64,000 bases of DNA, from the NCBI RefSeq assembly GCF_020382885.2, contig NC_058506.1:3596001-3660000 (forward strand), read 5' to 3'. The DNA is from Scatophagus argus (Eukaryota; Chordata; Actinopteri; Scatophagidae). The position numbers and the translations under genes were made by a program. Below, in pieces: positions 25,080-38,100 of this stretch (position 1 is the stretch's first letter; every line of letters starts with the position of its first letter). The notes under the pieces are model-generated. The model made no database searches. It had not been told where the DNA came from and saw only the letters and a program-made list of their open reading frames with translations.

Positions 25080-25988
25080 GTCACTGTCGCCGTGTGAGAA
25101 GGGTTCGTGCGCGCCATCTAATTAAACTATGAGGATATGAGCAGGTGAGGTAAGGAAAGGCAGGAAGTTGTCAAAGTAAAACGTGAGTTTCACATTTTAT
25201 CAGGGAGCCGGTGATGAAAGCTGTATCTGCTGCGTGAGGAAAAATGTTTGTTGCTTTTCTTGTCGTTGCTTTATGTTGTTACTGTAAGTGTTTTCTTGGC
25301 AAAGTTATTGAATATTGTATGAATGTTAACAAACCAACAAACGCACAATCCCCACAGGAGTTGTGGTAGCAGCACGCCTGCCATTCTGCAAGCAATGCAG
25401 TTGTTATTGTCTGATTTATTGTCTGCTCGTTAAAGAATTTGAGTGTGTTTTCATTTAACGTTAAACCTGTTGGAGGTAAGGTTGGATGGCGATGTGCTGG
25501 GTTATACTGAGGTCCATAATGTCAACATACCAGTAAACATTTTTCCATGGCATGTTAGCAAGCAAAGCACAGGTGTAACAGCTTCGACTCTGCTCCATTC
25601 AGGTGTACGCGTTTTAAGGAGGTGGTATTGATTATGTTGGTGCACTTGCTATGACAGGTAAAGACGTCATGAAATGGTCTGTGGGAGTGATGAAAGTGTT
25701 AAAAAGTTATCCTCCTTCATCAGATGCTAACCCAGTAAGAGATATGTCAGCCAAGCACAATTTTGCACATTCCTCCATGAGATGTGCGCAGAAAATGCAT
25801 GAATGTCTTTCAAACTAAAATTTGATTTTCACATTTTGCAGAAAAATAATTAAACATGTATCGCAAAATAAAGCCTATTTCATTTCGCAGGTTTAATGTT
25901 TCCATGAACCGGCCGAGATGAAGATCCAAGAAAAACAGAAGCCTAGATCAGCATCACTGACAGAGGAATCATTTCCAACATGAGCCAG
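25080..25988 (+). other. Orphan exon-like signals (possible unannotated transcript)
   Basis: Three donor signals and one acceptor lie together. CAG|GTGAGG is at 25144/25145 after a CpG-containing segment. An ATG at 25244 opens MFVAFLVVALCCY and stops at a consensus donor T|GTAAGTG (25283/25284). An acceptor cattTCGCAG at 25881-25890 starts a 98-bp segment (25891-25988) with ATGAGCCAG just before a GTACCT donor. No further exons of a separate protein were found downstream before dscam. This may be a non-coding RNA, an alternative 5' end for dscam, or chance. Confidence 0.25.
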
Positions 25989-27973
25989 GTACCTGTGCTT
26001 TATGTGTAATTGTAGCAGATAAGTTTTTTGTTTGTTTGTTTGTTTGGATCCCTGTAAACTGTTACAATGCAGCAGTCACTCCTCCTCTTCCATGTCTCTC
26101 CCACCCAACCCTAAATGAAACGGTACAAACGTCACAAAAACCAACCACAATTTCAACAAACCATATAAAACTTGATTATTCTCTCTATGTATACTTAAAC
26201 ACACAGCCCTTCGCCCGCAAAGAAGTACTGGGCCAATACATATGAAAAGCTGTTACACAAGAAGCCAGTGTTTAATGCCAGAACTTTCCACTCAGCTGAG
26301 GCCACGTGCTTGACTCTGTAGCACATTATTATCACAGCCGTTCAGACAGAAAACAACTCAGCTCACTAGTTCCTTTTCTTTTTCTGCTTCTTTTTCATTA
26401 ATCTCATAATCTAAGCCTCATGTGAATATACATTTTTTTGTTCCACTAAATGATATCAGGCCTTCACTTTATCAAAGGTATTTTTTTTTTACCATTAATA
26501 GGTATTTTCTAATGGATTGATGAATGATCTGATTCTCAAAGGCATTTTAGCCTCAAGAAGATGCTCCAAAATTTGTCTCAACTGTTGTTTGCATGTCCCA
26601 TATGAATGCTACATGATACTAAAAAATAGTATTGCACTTAGATTGGGGTGAGAATTCATCATACAATTTTTATTATATATTAAAAGGATATATTGAAGTG
26701 ATATACTGGTTCCTTAACCAGTGAATCAATAGAGGCACAAATATGTTGGTAGAAAAGAAATGAGATCTTTATTACTTTTGTAAAAATGACACAAAAATAA
26801 CCAGGAAACTCTCTTTAGAAAGCAAAACGTACTAATCTTAATGGAATGTTTGAGTTATTATTTATTCAGTTTGTCTTTCTCTTATTCCAAGCGTTGTCTT
26901 TTTCACATGTTCCCTCTCCACTCCTCTCCTCCTATTTGATCTCTCTCCATCAGCTTGGCTGTCTAATCACTGCTCATGGAGGCTGGCTCACTAAATGGCA
27001 GATGCTCAATCTCAGAGCCTACATCTGCTACCTGTTTGTACCAATTAACAGACCCATGATACTGCACTGACACCTCTTCAGTGGGTTAACAGATGCCACA
27101 ATTAGCCACTCATTTGAATAGCTGCCTGCTTAGCGAGAGGACCCTTGGTGCATCATCTCCAACTGTGGGGACCGCCTTTCATATTTGCCTTTTTTCTTGT
27201 TGCCTCTCAAATGAGGCGTGGGAAGGAAGGGAACCCCGTTGTGTTGAGCAAACAGTCCTTTCACCATTTCCCTAAATTAGCTCTCCAGACTCACTGTTGC
27301 AGCTGAGGGGCTAGATGTAGAGTTGCTTAGCAAAGTGTGCTGTCTACATGAAAGGGAAGGTGCTCAGTGGTCTTGCATGTGATCACATTTGGCCCACTTC
27401 CAGCGTGCTGTGCTTCTCTGTGTTTTTCTGAGTACCCAGTTTTAGCCCAGGTTAGGCGTTGATGCTACATCTGTGTTCCAGGAACCTTTCGACAGAGACA
27501 GTGAGAGGTTCCTGTTGATCAGTGTGTGATGGCTTGTTGCCGTCTGTGTGTATGTGGTTTCAGTTACTGGATTTACCCATGTTGTCTTTAAGGTGCCACA
27601 GGAGCCTCATTATGTGCGTAATGCTATATGCTGAGCGTCATGTCATCTGTGACCATATGAGCCATGCTCACTAGAATCCAACTCTCGTCTCTTTCTAAAG
27701 TTTAATTTAGGTCTGTCTTTTGAAATTCTTTACAATGCGTGTGCAGCCTTCTCTCCTAGAAATTACCTACATCTACTGCAACAGCAAATATAGTCAAGTC
27801 AAGGTGAAAGTAAATAGACACCATCATCGTGGTGGCGTCATCCTTGACTTTCATTGTAGGTTCAAGTCAATTTTGTCACGCTGGGACTACCGACACACTG
27901 CTCACTGCAACAAATCACCCAGTCTGTCAAAAAATAGCCGTCAAGGATATTTGTGGGTTTTGAGTTTGTTTCT

Positions 27974-28077
27974 CCAGTCCAGGGTGAACCCCGCCTCTCG
28001 CCCGTAGTCAGCTGGGATAGGCTCCAGCCCCCCCGCGACCCTGATGGATAAGCGGTATAGAAAATGGATGGATGGCT
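27974..28077 (+). repeat. 3' fragment of the SINE family also seen at 3084-3401
   Basis: Shares the 'agtccagggtgaaccccgcc' segment, the 'gctgggataggctccagc' segment and the terminal GATGGATGG with the intron copy, but lacks the pol III promoter part. This is the usual 5' truncation of a retroposed copy. Confidence 0.8.
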
Positions 28078-28799
28078 GGAGTTTGTTTCTTTATTACCAA
28101 CACTGTCTTCTTGAAACTGCAGTTATATACAACTGATGTGTAACAGGAAATATGTTTATGAGGAAAAGGTAATCACTGCCTGGATTCCGTTTATTTAACT
28201 GAATAAACACTACATTCATGTACCGCAGTGAAGCTGCGTGGAACCGGTTGGGGTGGATGCTGGCGTACAAAGTGTAAGACTCTGATACTAAAGACCAGGT
28301 TTCAAGTCCAGACTCTTGTTTGTGTTTACATTTAGCCAACAAAATCACTTTGATTGAGGTTAGTGAATCCTTGTTCTTTGGTTAAATCCTCAGAAAAGCA
28401 AATGAAATACACTGTCAATCACTGATATGGTTTTTATCAACAATTCTGCAACTTGCCACATATGTTCATTAACAACATTTGGTCAGTATTAAACCATCAG
28501 TATGGTGAAGCTAAAACAAGAGGACTTAATTTTCTTCCCTTACAAATGACGATAAACTTACTGATAACTAACTAAAGATCAGGGTGGGGAAGATTTTCAT
28601 ATTTTAAGCAATTATTATTTGTCTCAAAGTCAAAAAAATCCAGTGTCTAAACTATTTACTTAACAGTTTAAATTTTTTTAAAATTGCTTTCACACTGCAA
28701 TATTCCACACATATATTGTGTAATATACTGTGGGTAATGAAGTAGTACCAAAAATGATTATGGGGCATTAAAGAATCTGATAAACATTCTTGGCTGAGC

Positions 28800-29105
28800 T
28801 GAAGTGATTGGTTAATTAATCAGTTAGTCAATTGACAGACCTATTTTTATGAACGCTAAATCATTTTTTAAGCAAAAAATAATGAAAAATTGCCTTTTAT
28901 AGCTCCAGCTGAGGTGCTTTGCTGCTTTACTGAATGTTTTAAACCATTGGCCAAATAAAATAAGACGTTATACAGTAAGCTGCCATCTTTATGATGTTGC
29001 TATGGACTTTTATTCGCTATTTGTTTTTAATTTTATAGACTAATGACAATTGATTAATTGAAATAAAAAAATAATCAGTACTGGAAATAATAATTAGCTG
29101 CAGGC
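28800..29105 (+). repeat. MITE-like dispersed teleost repeat, copy 1
   Basis: Starts with 'gattggttaattaatcagtt' and ends with 'aataattagctgcaggcctg', with 'ttttatagactaatgacaat' near the end. These recall a very abundant short teleost repeat whose termini are rich in ATTAATCG-type sequence and which ends in GTTGCAGCC. The copy is diverged. A second copy in opposite orientation lies at about 61405-61620. Confidence 0.55.
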
Positions 29106-29603
29106 CTGTTCTTTGATGCCTGATGTTGTGGATGTGACTCATACTAATCTGGAAATCATTTACCATAAAATAAAGTGTGGTTTGACAGCAAACATTGAAA
29201 TCAAACTGGTTCTTTCTTCAAAAATTGAAAACCTGTTTTATCCCAGTTCTCAAGACTCTGTGAACAGCTGGACTGGTAAATGTAGTGCATGTAGCTGGAA
29301 ATTTCAGGCCTGATAAATGTTCTTAAATAAAAGCGTAACCTGTGTGTTGTTGTGAGAGGAAACAGTGTTTAAATAAAGTATGAACCATGATGTGTGACGT
29401 GTTGCAACAAAATGACAGCACTGTTACTAGGGGCTAAGTGCTAATCTTGGGTGGGGGGAAAGAAAACTGAATTCTCTGAGGATGTTTAAGTAAAAAAGAG
29501 GCTTACTGGTGTGGTTCTAGCCTAGTTCTCACCAATACTTTGTCAGTGTGTCATTGTGAGATGTGTAATTTCATGTGCGAGTGTGTGAGAGGGTGATAGA
29601 GGA

Positions 29604-29625
29604 CGTGTGTGTGTGTGTGTGTGTG
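29604..29625. repeat. (GT)n microsatellite
   Basis: Eleven GT units in an AT-rich intergenic context. Confidence 0.9.
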
Positions 29626-30652
29626 CATGTCTAAGCCTCAGACCATGCATGCACACTCACAAGCTACTGTGTATGTGAGCATTTTACTGTAATCCTGCCT
29701 GTGTGTACTTGGATCAAAACCACATGTGTCACTTTTGCACAAAGAGTATGATCAATGCAACATTCTTGAGCAGCCAATGAGGAGACAGCCCTTGTTACTG
29801 GGCAGTTATGTGTTTATCCCCCCCCTCCTTCGTTCTTTCGTGAGGTCGATGTCACGCGTCAAGCCTCATAGACTCTCAGATCAGCATGAGTCTTTACGAC
29901 ACACCAGGGTCCTGCGGTTGTGATGAACATCAGCACTCTCACTGGTTTTGTAGGTCAACCAGTATTGAGCTACGGGTGCAGCCCAGCTCTCAGCACATGT
30001 GCTTGTGTGTACAGCTTTTGTACACAGAGCAAAGGTCATATAGGAAATTCTATTTACAAAAGTCCAGCATATTGGCTGGAGTTAGTAAAGAAAAATCTCC
30101 ATTGATTTTTGTTTTGGACAATAATCTTGAAGTCTGATTTTTCTCATTTCATGGTATTTACTTAATTAAAATTCAGTTTTATCACAAACATGCACCTATA
30201 TTACTGATGCATTAATTTGTAAACAAAACTTTTATGTCATACCTCCTTGAAATGAAGCTGGCATTGACATCAGTGTCACCAGTGGTGCTGCAGATGTTGC
30301 TCTGGGTCTGGGAGGCTGTCCTGGACATTTTTTAGTATTTGCCAACATTTTATAGGCTGTATGATTGATCAAACACATAATCATCAGATCAGGTTGTGAT
30401 GACACAAACTGTTATGTCCAGCTCTAATGATTTGTATGTAAGATAGTGATGTTAAAAATAACAACAGATCCTGAAATGTCAAAGTATAAAACTTATAAAT
30501 ACTCCACTTAAGTACAAGTACCTCAAAATTGCACATAGATTAATTACTTCTTTAGTACAGAACAGTGTTTTACCTTGTGGCTAAGTGTCTTACATAGAGG
30601 AAACGTTATGTTTTAAGCATACTTTTTTGTCTGCTCTCGTAGAGTACATTGA

Positions 30653-30835
30653 CATTCAATTCAGTTTATTTATATAGCGCCAATTCACAACAAAAGTTAT
30701 CTCATGACACTTTCCAATTAGAACAGGTCTAGACCAAACTCTTTAATTAAATTTTGTAATACAGGGGACCCGACATCCCCCTATAAGCAAGCACTTGGTG
30801 ACAGTGGTGAGGAAAAACTGCCTTAACAAAAAGCC
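30653..30835 (+). repeat. Dispersed teleost repeat (AGTTTATTTATATAGCGCC type)
   Basis: Opens with 'tcagtttatttatatagcgc' followed by 'caattcacaacaaaagttat' and ends near 'gaggaaaaactgccttaaca'. This pattern is recognisable as a high-copy teleost interspersed repeat. I am not certain of its class. Confidence 0.6.
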
Positions 30836-32089
30836 CTAACAGTATCATAGTAAAATGTGTATTAATACTGCAAACTAGGACTTCAGAAATAACCAAATGT
30901 GAAGCTGCTAACAGCAACTAACATATAGCTGGGATACCACAGTCATATCGCAGGGCTGCTCACCCAGCAACACCTCCCCTGACCACATGGTGGCATCAGT
31001 CCTCACTAAGTCATCCATGAATCCAGCAGCACTGATGAGCTGAATGAAAAGAAATCCTCTTTACTGGAAGGGTTCAACTTTAATCTTAACGATCTCTTTT
31101 CACCATTCATGTGAAAACCATATGTCAATAACTACGGCAAAAACATCTGTCTTAACCCCTCAGACAAGTAAACAAGAGGAACAACACAGGGATTTACACA
31201 TCAGCCAGCTAGTTACTTACAACCAGATCTCCTTGTACATTAACATGTCCGTTATTTACTCAAAATGAACACATGCATTCACAAAGCACCGTCCCGGTTT
31301 TATATATAGCCATTTCCGATATGGGGTTGAGTTTGTCTTATGAAACATTAAAATATTGAAAATCTAGTTTTTCCGGCTGAGGTATTTTAACCGATGTTGT
31401 CTTTGCAGAATTAAATGTTTGTGTCCCCAGTGTTCTCTTTTGGTTGGTCAGTGTAGGATTGCTGTTGACAATTTTGTATTTAGGTCAGTGTGGCCCCCTC
31501 AGGGTCTGACAAACCACTTTCTCCCCGAGTCCCCATGATTGACACATTTTCTTATGGCAAATGAAGTCCTGCTCCTCCGGTTTTAAATTCTTGATGAGTA
31601 ACATGTTATAAAATAAAACACTAAACGCTCCTGTTGGTGCATTCTTATTTAGATATCCCTGAACACCATTTAGTGGTCCCCTCGATACCATTGATAATGT
31701 TTCTAATAATAATGATGACCACAGTAACATAATTATCTAACAAGCTGCCTGTCTGTCTGTGTATTGCATGTGTTTATTCTGTTAATGCTAATCCTATCAC
31801 TCCGTCATATACTACAAACAGACAAATGTCCCCTCTGGGTCTTGAAGATCTGGTTTTGCATAGACTGCAGCACCACGTGACCCAGTCAGCAGAGATGGCT
31901 ACCTGTTGTCCTCTGTGCTGCCTCTCATCCTCACCACTTCTAGACAACGTGGTAATCAGCAGCAGCCTGGCAAAAACCAGAATTACCAGGACATCCTCTA
32001 AGAACATAATGCCTGTCTTAGACACTGGGCATCTGTTGGCATTTCCTTGCGATATGCAGGATATGGGGGTGGGGGAGAGGGTGAGGTGA

Positions 32090-32136
32090 GGAGAAGAGAG
32101 CTAGGGAGGGAAGGAGGGAGGGAGGTAGGGAGCTTC
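32090..32136. repeat. Purine-rich low-complexity tract (GGGA/GGGAA)n
   Basis: Imperfect GGGAGG and GGAAGG units. The reading frames overlapping it are low-complexity artefacts. Confidence 0.8.
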
Positions 32137-34119
32137 AGGCTGGGATTAAGGGGGAGCTGTGAAGGGGTTGAAGGGAAGGAGAAGAGATGACCTGACCACA
32201 TGCTTCTTCCGTAAAGCGCTTTTCTTCTGTGCTGGCTCTCTGCCCTGGACAGCCAGTCCAGGTCAAACCCAGAGCCCCCACTGGGCGATGCCCCATGCTG
32301 CTGTCAACAGTCATTGTGATCTGCAGGTCTGCTCAGTCGGCCTCGCCACGCTGATGGTGCACTTTGGGGAGGGTCTGCAGCTTAATTCTTTCTCAGCACC
32401 ACGTCATCATCTTCAGTTAGGAAGCGTGAGGCAATAAACCCAAAACCAAAAATCTATGCTTTACATTAGATAGTACTACAGCTGCTAGTACTAGTTAGAA
32501 CTTTAAACCGATGTCAAATAAAAATTTGGACACTGACATTGAGCAATTTCAGGATCCCGGACCTTCTCCTGCTCTTATTTGAAAATATTCAGAGAGGTTA
32601 CTCATAACATTTTGTTTCTATTGAAGTTGTATGTTAGGATACAGTTCAGAATTTTTTGTAATTTCTTGCTGTGGGATATTTTATATTATTTTTTGGGTCC
32701 AGGAGATCCCCGTCTTTCTTGAACAGCTCAAGAGTATACTTTCTATGATTTTATCAACTTCACACTTTTATGAGAGTCGCTTGTAAACATTACATTGATT
32801 TTGAGCCGATGTTATGCTACAGAAAGGGAAAAGATCTGGTTACATACCATACATTTAATTGTCTGTTAATATTGTCTTTTCAAATAATGCATACAGCGTC
32901 TACTCAAGCATAGCTCATGTAACATAGTTGCTTATTTGGTGTAGTAATATTGTTTCAAGCTAATTCCCGTATTTTGTCACCTTCAACAAATGTATAAACT
33001 CAGTTTGTGACAAAGGAGGATTTAGCTCTTCAGTAATCTTCTGTATAATAGATTTGAATAAGGTCAGAAGAAAACTATACGCCAGACTATATTCATTTCT
33101 ATTTCTATTTATTATCAAATTGTCTATGAACTGTCCTCACGAATGAGAAACTGCGACCACTGAGTGTTGAGCATTTTTATTTATTCTTTTCTACACATTC
33201 AGTGTTATTTGGCTATTAATATAAAATAAATCGTAAAAAAATGTTTATGTAAGTACAGCCATCACCTCCGTCACCATGCAATACAAGTGTGACAAAACTA
33301 TGTTTGCTGTCTTTCTGTTTATTGAACAGAACAGATGGAATTCTAGTTCCACTTTGTGTCCCAAGAAAACTTGTGTACATAATTGCAACAATTAAATTAA
33401 ATTACAGAGTAATAGAAAGAATGTACAGGACAAACATGGGATCAAGGACAATGTGCAGTCCTTGTTTTGCACATACTAGACAGCATTCCATTTAATACAT
33501 TCTTCATTGACAATTAAAGCCACTTTCAATGACTAAATATAATTATACACAAAGCACGGTTGCTCCTTAAGTATAAGGCCAATAATAGAAAAGGATGCTG
33601 TATAAAACATGAAGAAAAACAGAATGCAGTCATTTGCAAATAAACCATGTTTATTGACAACTAGTTAGAGTGTTCCTGAGGCCATGTGGTAATATCCTTT
33701 ATACAGTCATGTGTTTGACAAAGGGTGAACCTCGACACATCCTTGTTTGTGAACTACTGAGCCCTTAGAGGATACCACATACCAGCATTCCACAACTGTC
33801 CCCGACTTTAGTTGCTCCCGTCCCAGCTCGTGTGAAATATGTTGCTGGTATAAAATTCACAATAGACCTATAGCCATAAAAAAATCTGTGAAGTTTATCA
33901 GGTAAAACAATCTATATATTTGTCTTTTTCAATTGAGCATTGTCAGCTACACCCGTCATGACACACCACACTTCCTGAATGTGTTATGACAAACCAAAGG
34001 TAATTAGATGAAGCCCAGCAACACATAACCTGACCAGACTCAAACTAGAGCTTGGGCAAGCTGTTTCTTTGGGATCAATTAGTTAGTACCCATTCTTTTC
34101 TTTAACACTGTCCATTGAA

Positions 34120-34660
34120 ATTAGCTCAGACTGCTACCCCCCCATCTCCAGTGAAACTGGATAGAGAGTACAGAGTACAACTGAGTACAACGTTTTGCGC
34201 AAGGTGACTTCCAACTCCTGACAGGTTTTCTGTCGAGTAAACGCTGAAGATGCCCTGGGGCAGAGTGCCAGCACCGAGGCCAGATGGGAGCCCCAGTCTC
34301 TACCTGCCACCCCTCCTCCACCCAGTGCCAGTCCCCTGACACCCCCCTGCCATCTGTTCCGACCTGCCCCTAGCTGTCAACAGTTCAAGAGCGGGTTGTG
34401 GCGTTCCCGCCTGTGCGTGGCAGCTGACAACACAGCTGTGCAGATGTTGTCAGGGCAAAAAGATGGCGACGGCGGCGACAGCAAGGCTAACATCTGTGCT
34501 CCCTGTGGGAACAACAGAGCAGCACTTTGCAAGAAAGCCGGTCGCTGTGATACTGTGTCAGTGAGCTGACAGACGTGGTGCTTCACGTCTTGTGTGGAAT
34601 CATCAGCACTGCTCCTGGCTCATAAAGGCCTTGGACCCTGCCACCCATCCCACACAGTCC
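34120..34660. promoter_or_regulatory. GC-richer intergenic segment with E-boxes and perfect stem-loops
   Basis: Distinct in base composition from the AT-rich flanks, with no repeat signature and no coding frame. It contains CAGCTG at 34421-34426 and 34433-34438, an inverted repeat CTGACAACA/TGTTGTCAG (34424-34432 and 34445-34453), and AGACGTG/CACGTCT (34571-34577 and 34584-34590). A regulatory role is inferred only from composition and motif density. Confidence 0.3.
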
Positions 34661-35119
34661 CTCCGCTGTGTAATACTTTGTCAGCTTCATAAATATGTTC
34701 TGGGGATTAAACTCAGATTAGGACACTGTAAACTAAACAGATTTACATCAAGTAAGTAGATCTCAGTGATGTGATACTGAAAACATCCCAGATCATAGCT
34801 TACACATAATCCCAATAACATTATGTATTACTCAGGTCTGCATCTCTTGCATGTTTTTATCTTTAGCGGCATGGTAAAGATGTTGCTCTGCTGATTTCCC
34901 TGTGTGACTTATGACTGCTGATTTTCCTGTCAATGGATGCCCCCCCCACCTCCGTCTCTTCATGCTGCTTGATGCAGTCTGTGGCGTGTGTCAGGTATAG
35001 CCCTTCATTACCGCCCTGCTGCTCTCTCTCGCTCTCTCTGTCACTCGCTCGCTTACACAAATACAAGAACAATGCATAGGATGTGTTCATCTGAATTGTG
35101 TGTATCTGGACACGTCTGT

Positions 35120-35160
35120 GTGTGTGCATGTGTGTGTGAGAAAGAGAGAGAGAGAGAGAA
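35120..35160. repeat. Compound (TG)n/(GA)n microsatellite
   Basis: A run of TG units interrupted by CA is followed by about ten GA units. Reading frames on both strands across it are repeat artefacts. Confidence 0.85.
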
Positions 35161-38100
35161 GGGGGAGCACCGGAAAGAAGGGAAAATGAATAAAAGGACT
35201 TCATACATTTTTATGGCCGCACCGATAAGGTCAGTCATGTGCTGTGGTTACTAAGCAACACTGCCACCCCATGTTGGACAGTTACGGACCAGAAGAGTCA
35301 AACTCAGATATGTTTTTGCTCTTTGAATGACAGTCCACCAGCCTCTTGCTTCCCTGATATCACTGGTCAGTGTAGCATCACACTCACACAAAAAAGGAAC
35401 ACCATGAACACACATAACTCATCAGTGTTGAATTGTACCAAAACCTTTGCAGTTTAAATGCCTCCAGACAATTCAATGAATTTCTAAAAAAAATGGAAAA
35501 GAAAGCCACCACAAGTCTCAGCATGCATGAGTTTTCTAAAAATGCCTGGAATCTGTTCTAAAATCACATAAGCAATGGTCTAATATGGTTTACTTAAGTC
35601 AAGTATGAAGTGAGGTTGCATCACCACATTGGTTACTAGTGGTATATACGTACTGGTAAATTATGTATGTAATAATTATAATAATTCAGTAGTTTGTGAC
35701 ATATAGGATTTATGTGATTTATTTATTCATTTATTTGCATGGAGGATTGACTTTGTTTTCAGTATAAATGAAGTGATTTCAAAACATAACTCTCAAAGCA
35801 TTAAAACTAACATTAAGCTTAGTCTGAGCCATAAAGTGGACCTCAGTATCTTCATGTAATCATCTTTTTTGTGAAGGTCAGCTTTTTTAATATTCTAATT
35901 TCAGTGGCATTCCATATAAATATGAAATTAAAGATAAAGGTGCTCCGATCGCTTGGCCACTGATCCTTATGGACTGATATCCTGGCTGGCGCTTTGACAT
36001 GAGTCTTATGAAAAATATGAAGGTGGCACTTCGTCATCTACCTCGCCAGTCACAAATCTTGCTGAAAAGACCTTGCAAATATGTTGCACTGGTTAAATCA
36101 AGAAATCAGTAGCAGTTTGCTGTTTGGTAAAAGTACTTTGTGTGGAGTTCCTGATAGTAACACCCTTAATTCAACATCAGGAGCCACAAATGGATGAAAC
36201 TGCAAAGTGCAGTGTACAGACTCCAAACGTAAATTCCCCCAGAATACTAATGAAGTAATTGCCATCTGCGGTTCTACATAGCAGGCGAAACATTACAGTA
36301 AAACTTTCAGTGTTCAGTGACAGTGTTTGTGGACTAACTGCCAGTTCCACAGATAGGAACTGGAATAAGATTTTATGAATCACTGCCTCGATAATCAACT
36401 CAGAATAGGGAAGTTGTGAATTTTGCTACTTAAAATCAAAAGCCCTAAAATCCTAGAGTTACCTCTGGATGACCCTGCTATCCACTCAATCAAGACTGGA
36501 CAGAAGTGCATTGAGCCATGAGATGCAAAGTAGTCACTGAGGAGAATCAATATATAGATCCACTAAGGTGGGCCATCAAAGAGCTTTGCTCTGTCCACTC
36601 ATTTGGTCACCACCTTAGGAGGCAGGGTGATTATTGAAACCAATAAGGAAAAAATTTGTGTTTTTCAGCCTTGTTAACCAGGGCTTTACCAGACATTTAG
36701 TTGGTCCTCTGTTCCTCTGTAGCTAACATGTAAGGAAAAACGGCAAGTTTATGTTAAGGTTTATTTTCTAGTTAGGGATAACAAGCCAAACATAGAATAG
36801 CTCCCAAGAGAATGTAACCATTTTGCATTGAGTTTGCAAATCATAAAATCATAAATCAAAAATCATGACAGAGGCAGAAATACCAGGATCGGTAAAATAT
36901 AAGGAATGAAATGTAGATGTGACTCTTTCTTTCTTTCTTGAGGAATATCAACTGTATCTAAGGCTGAATTTGTCCTTTAAATTCTTTGTTGCTTTGGCTT
37001 TGAGAGCACATTATCAGTGGAACACTTATCCCACATAGCAGATACAACACTGTCCATCCTGTGATGGCGAGGAATTTCTCTCAGAGGAAACACGATTTCT
37101 CCATTTCTTTATTCTGGAGACATGTCGACTCATTAAACATGAATTGTGACTTTGTCTCACATTCCGTTTAGAATTTATGGGCAGAGAGAAGGATTCAAAG
37201 ATGATCTAATAAAATGAGGGTCTCAGGATGTACATTGGACTACTGTTCCTCCATTCCTACCTCATAACGTGGTGTGAATTATTCAGCAGTCTGACCCAGG
37301 CAGAGAAGCTCCCTTAATCCTTAGGAGTCACAGATTGAGATGAACCTGCTGTCATTGGTCATCACATTATCAAATATATATTTTATTGTTTGAATATAAT
37401 CAAAGTACTTGAGAGTGTTTTGCTAATAAGAGCCATAAAACTTTCCCTTGGGGAATCTGGCTCTTTGTAGTTAAGATTAATGATATTATTACTATCCCCC
37501 TCTCTACACTGGCTTCCTGTTGAATATACATTATATAAATGAGCTGCTACAAACCTGAAACACACAAAGGAATGGAAGCAAAGAGGACAGCATTAATCTA
37601 CAAATAGCATAATTTAACATAATGTAGAACATCTACCAAACAAGTGTATGTGGACTTATATAAAGAATAGAAACCTGTTTAAAGGACCCGCCTGATGTCA
37701 GTGGGCACCAGCTTCACCACTCCTCTGTCTCAGTTCTCTTTTCATTACAACAGTATGGTAGTTACCAGTGGAAATAAGCTGTTGTGCTTTTGGTCAAGCC
37801 GGGGAACTCATAACCTAATGAGTGCTTGTCACAATATGCATGGTGTGGAATGTTTAAAGGCCTTGCTCTGGTCTCTGTGTTTAATAGCGAGTGCAGACTT
37901 GCTGTTGCACTCGCATCACACTCTCAGTATTGCCGACCTCTGGTAAACTTTCTCGCTTTGTTTTTCCACAATCACGATTGTACATATCTCTATCTGTCTA
38001 TGATATTGTTCACTGGATAAATCAAAAATGAATAGACCTCTGGCGAATTTTATTCAAACTGTTAATGAGCAGTGTAGGACAGGATCTGCACCACCCACTG

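Noticed and set aside
25891..25988. First exon of pcp4 (starts with Met-Ser, 21q22 neighbour)
   Set aside because: No downstream exon with the pcp4 IQ motif was found, and pcp4 is expected at the other end of dscam.
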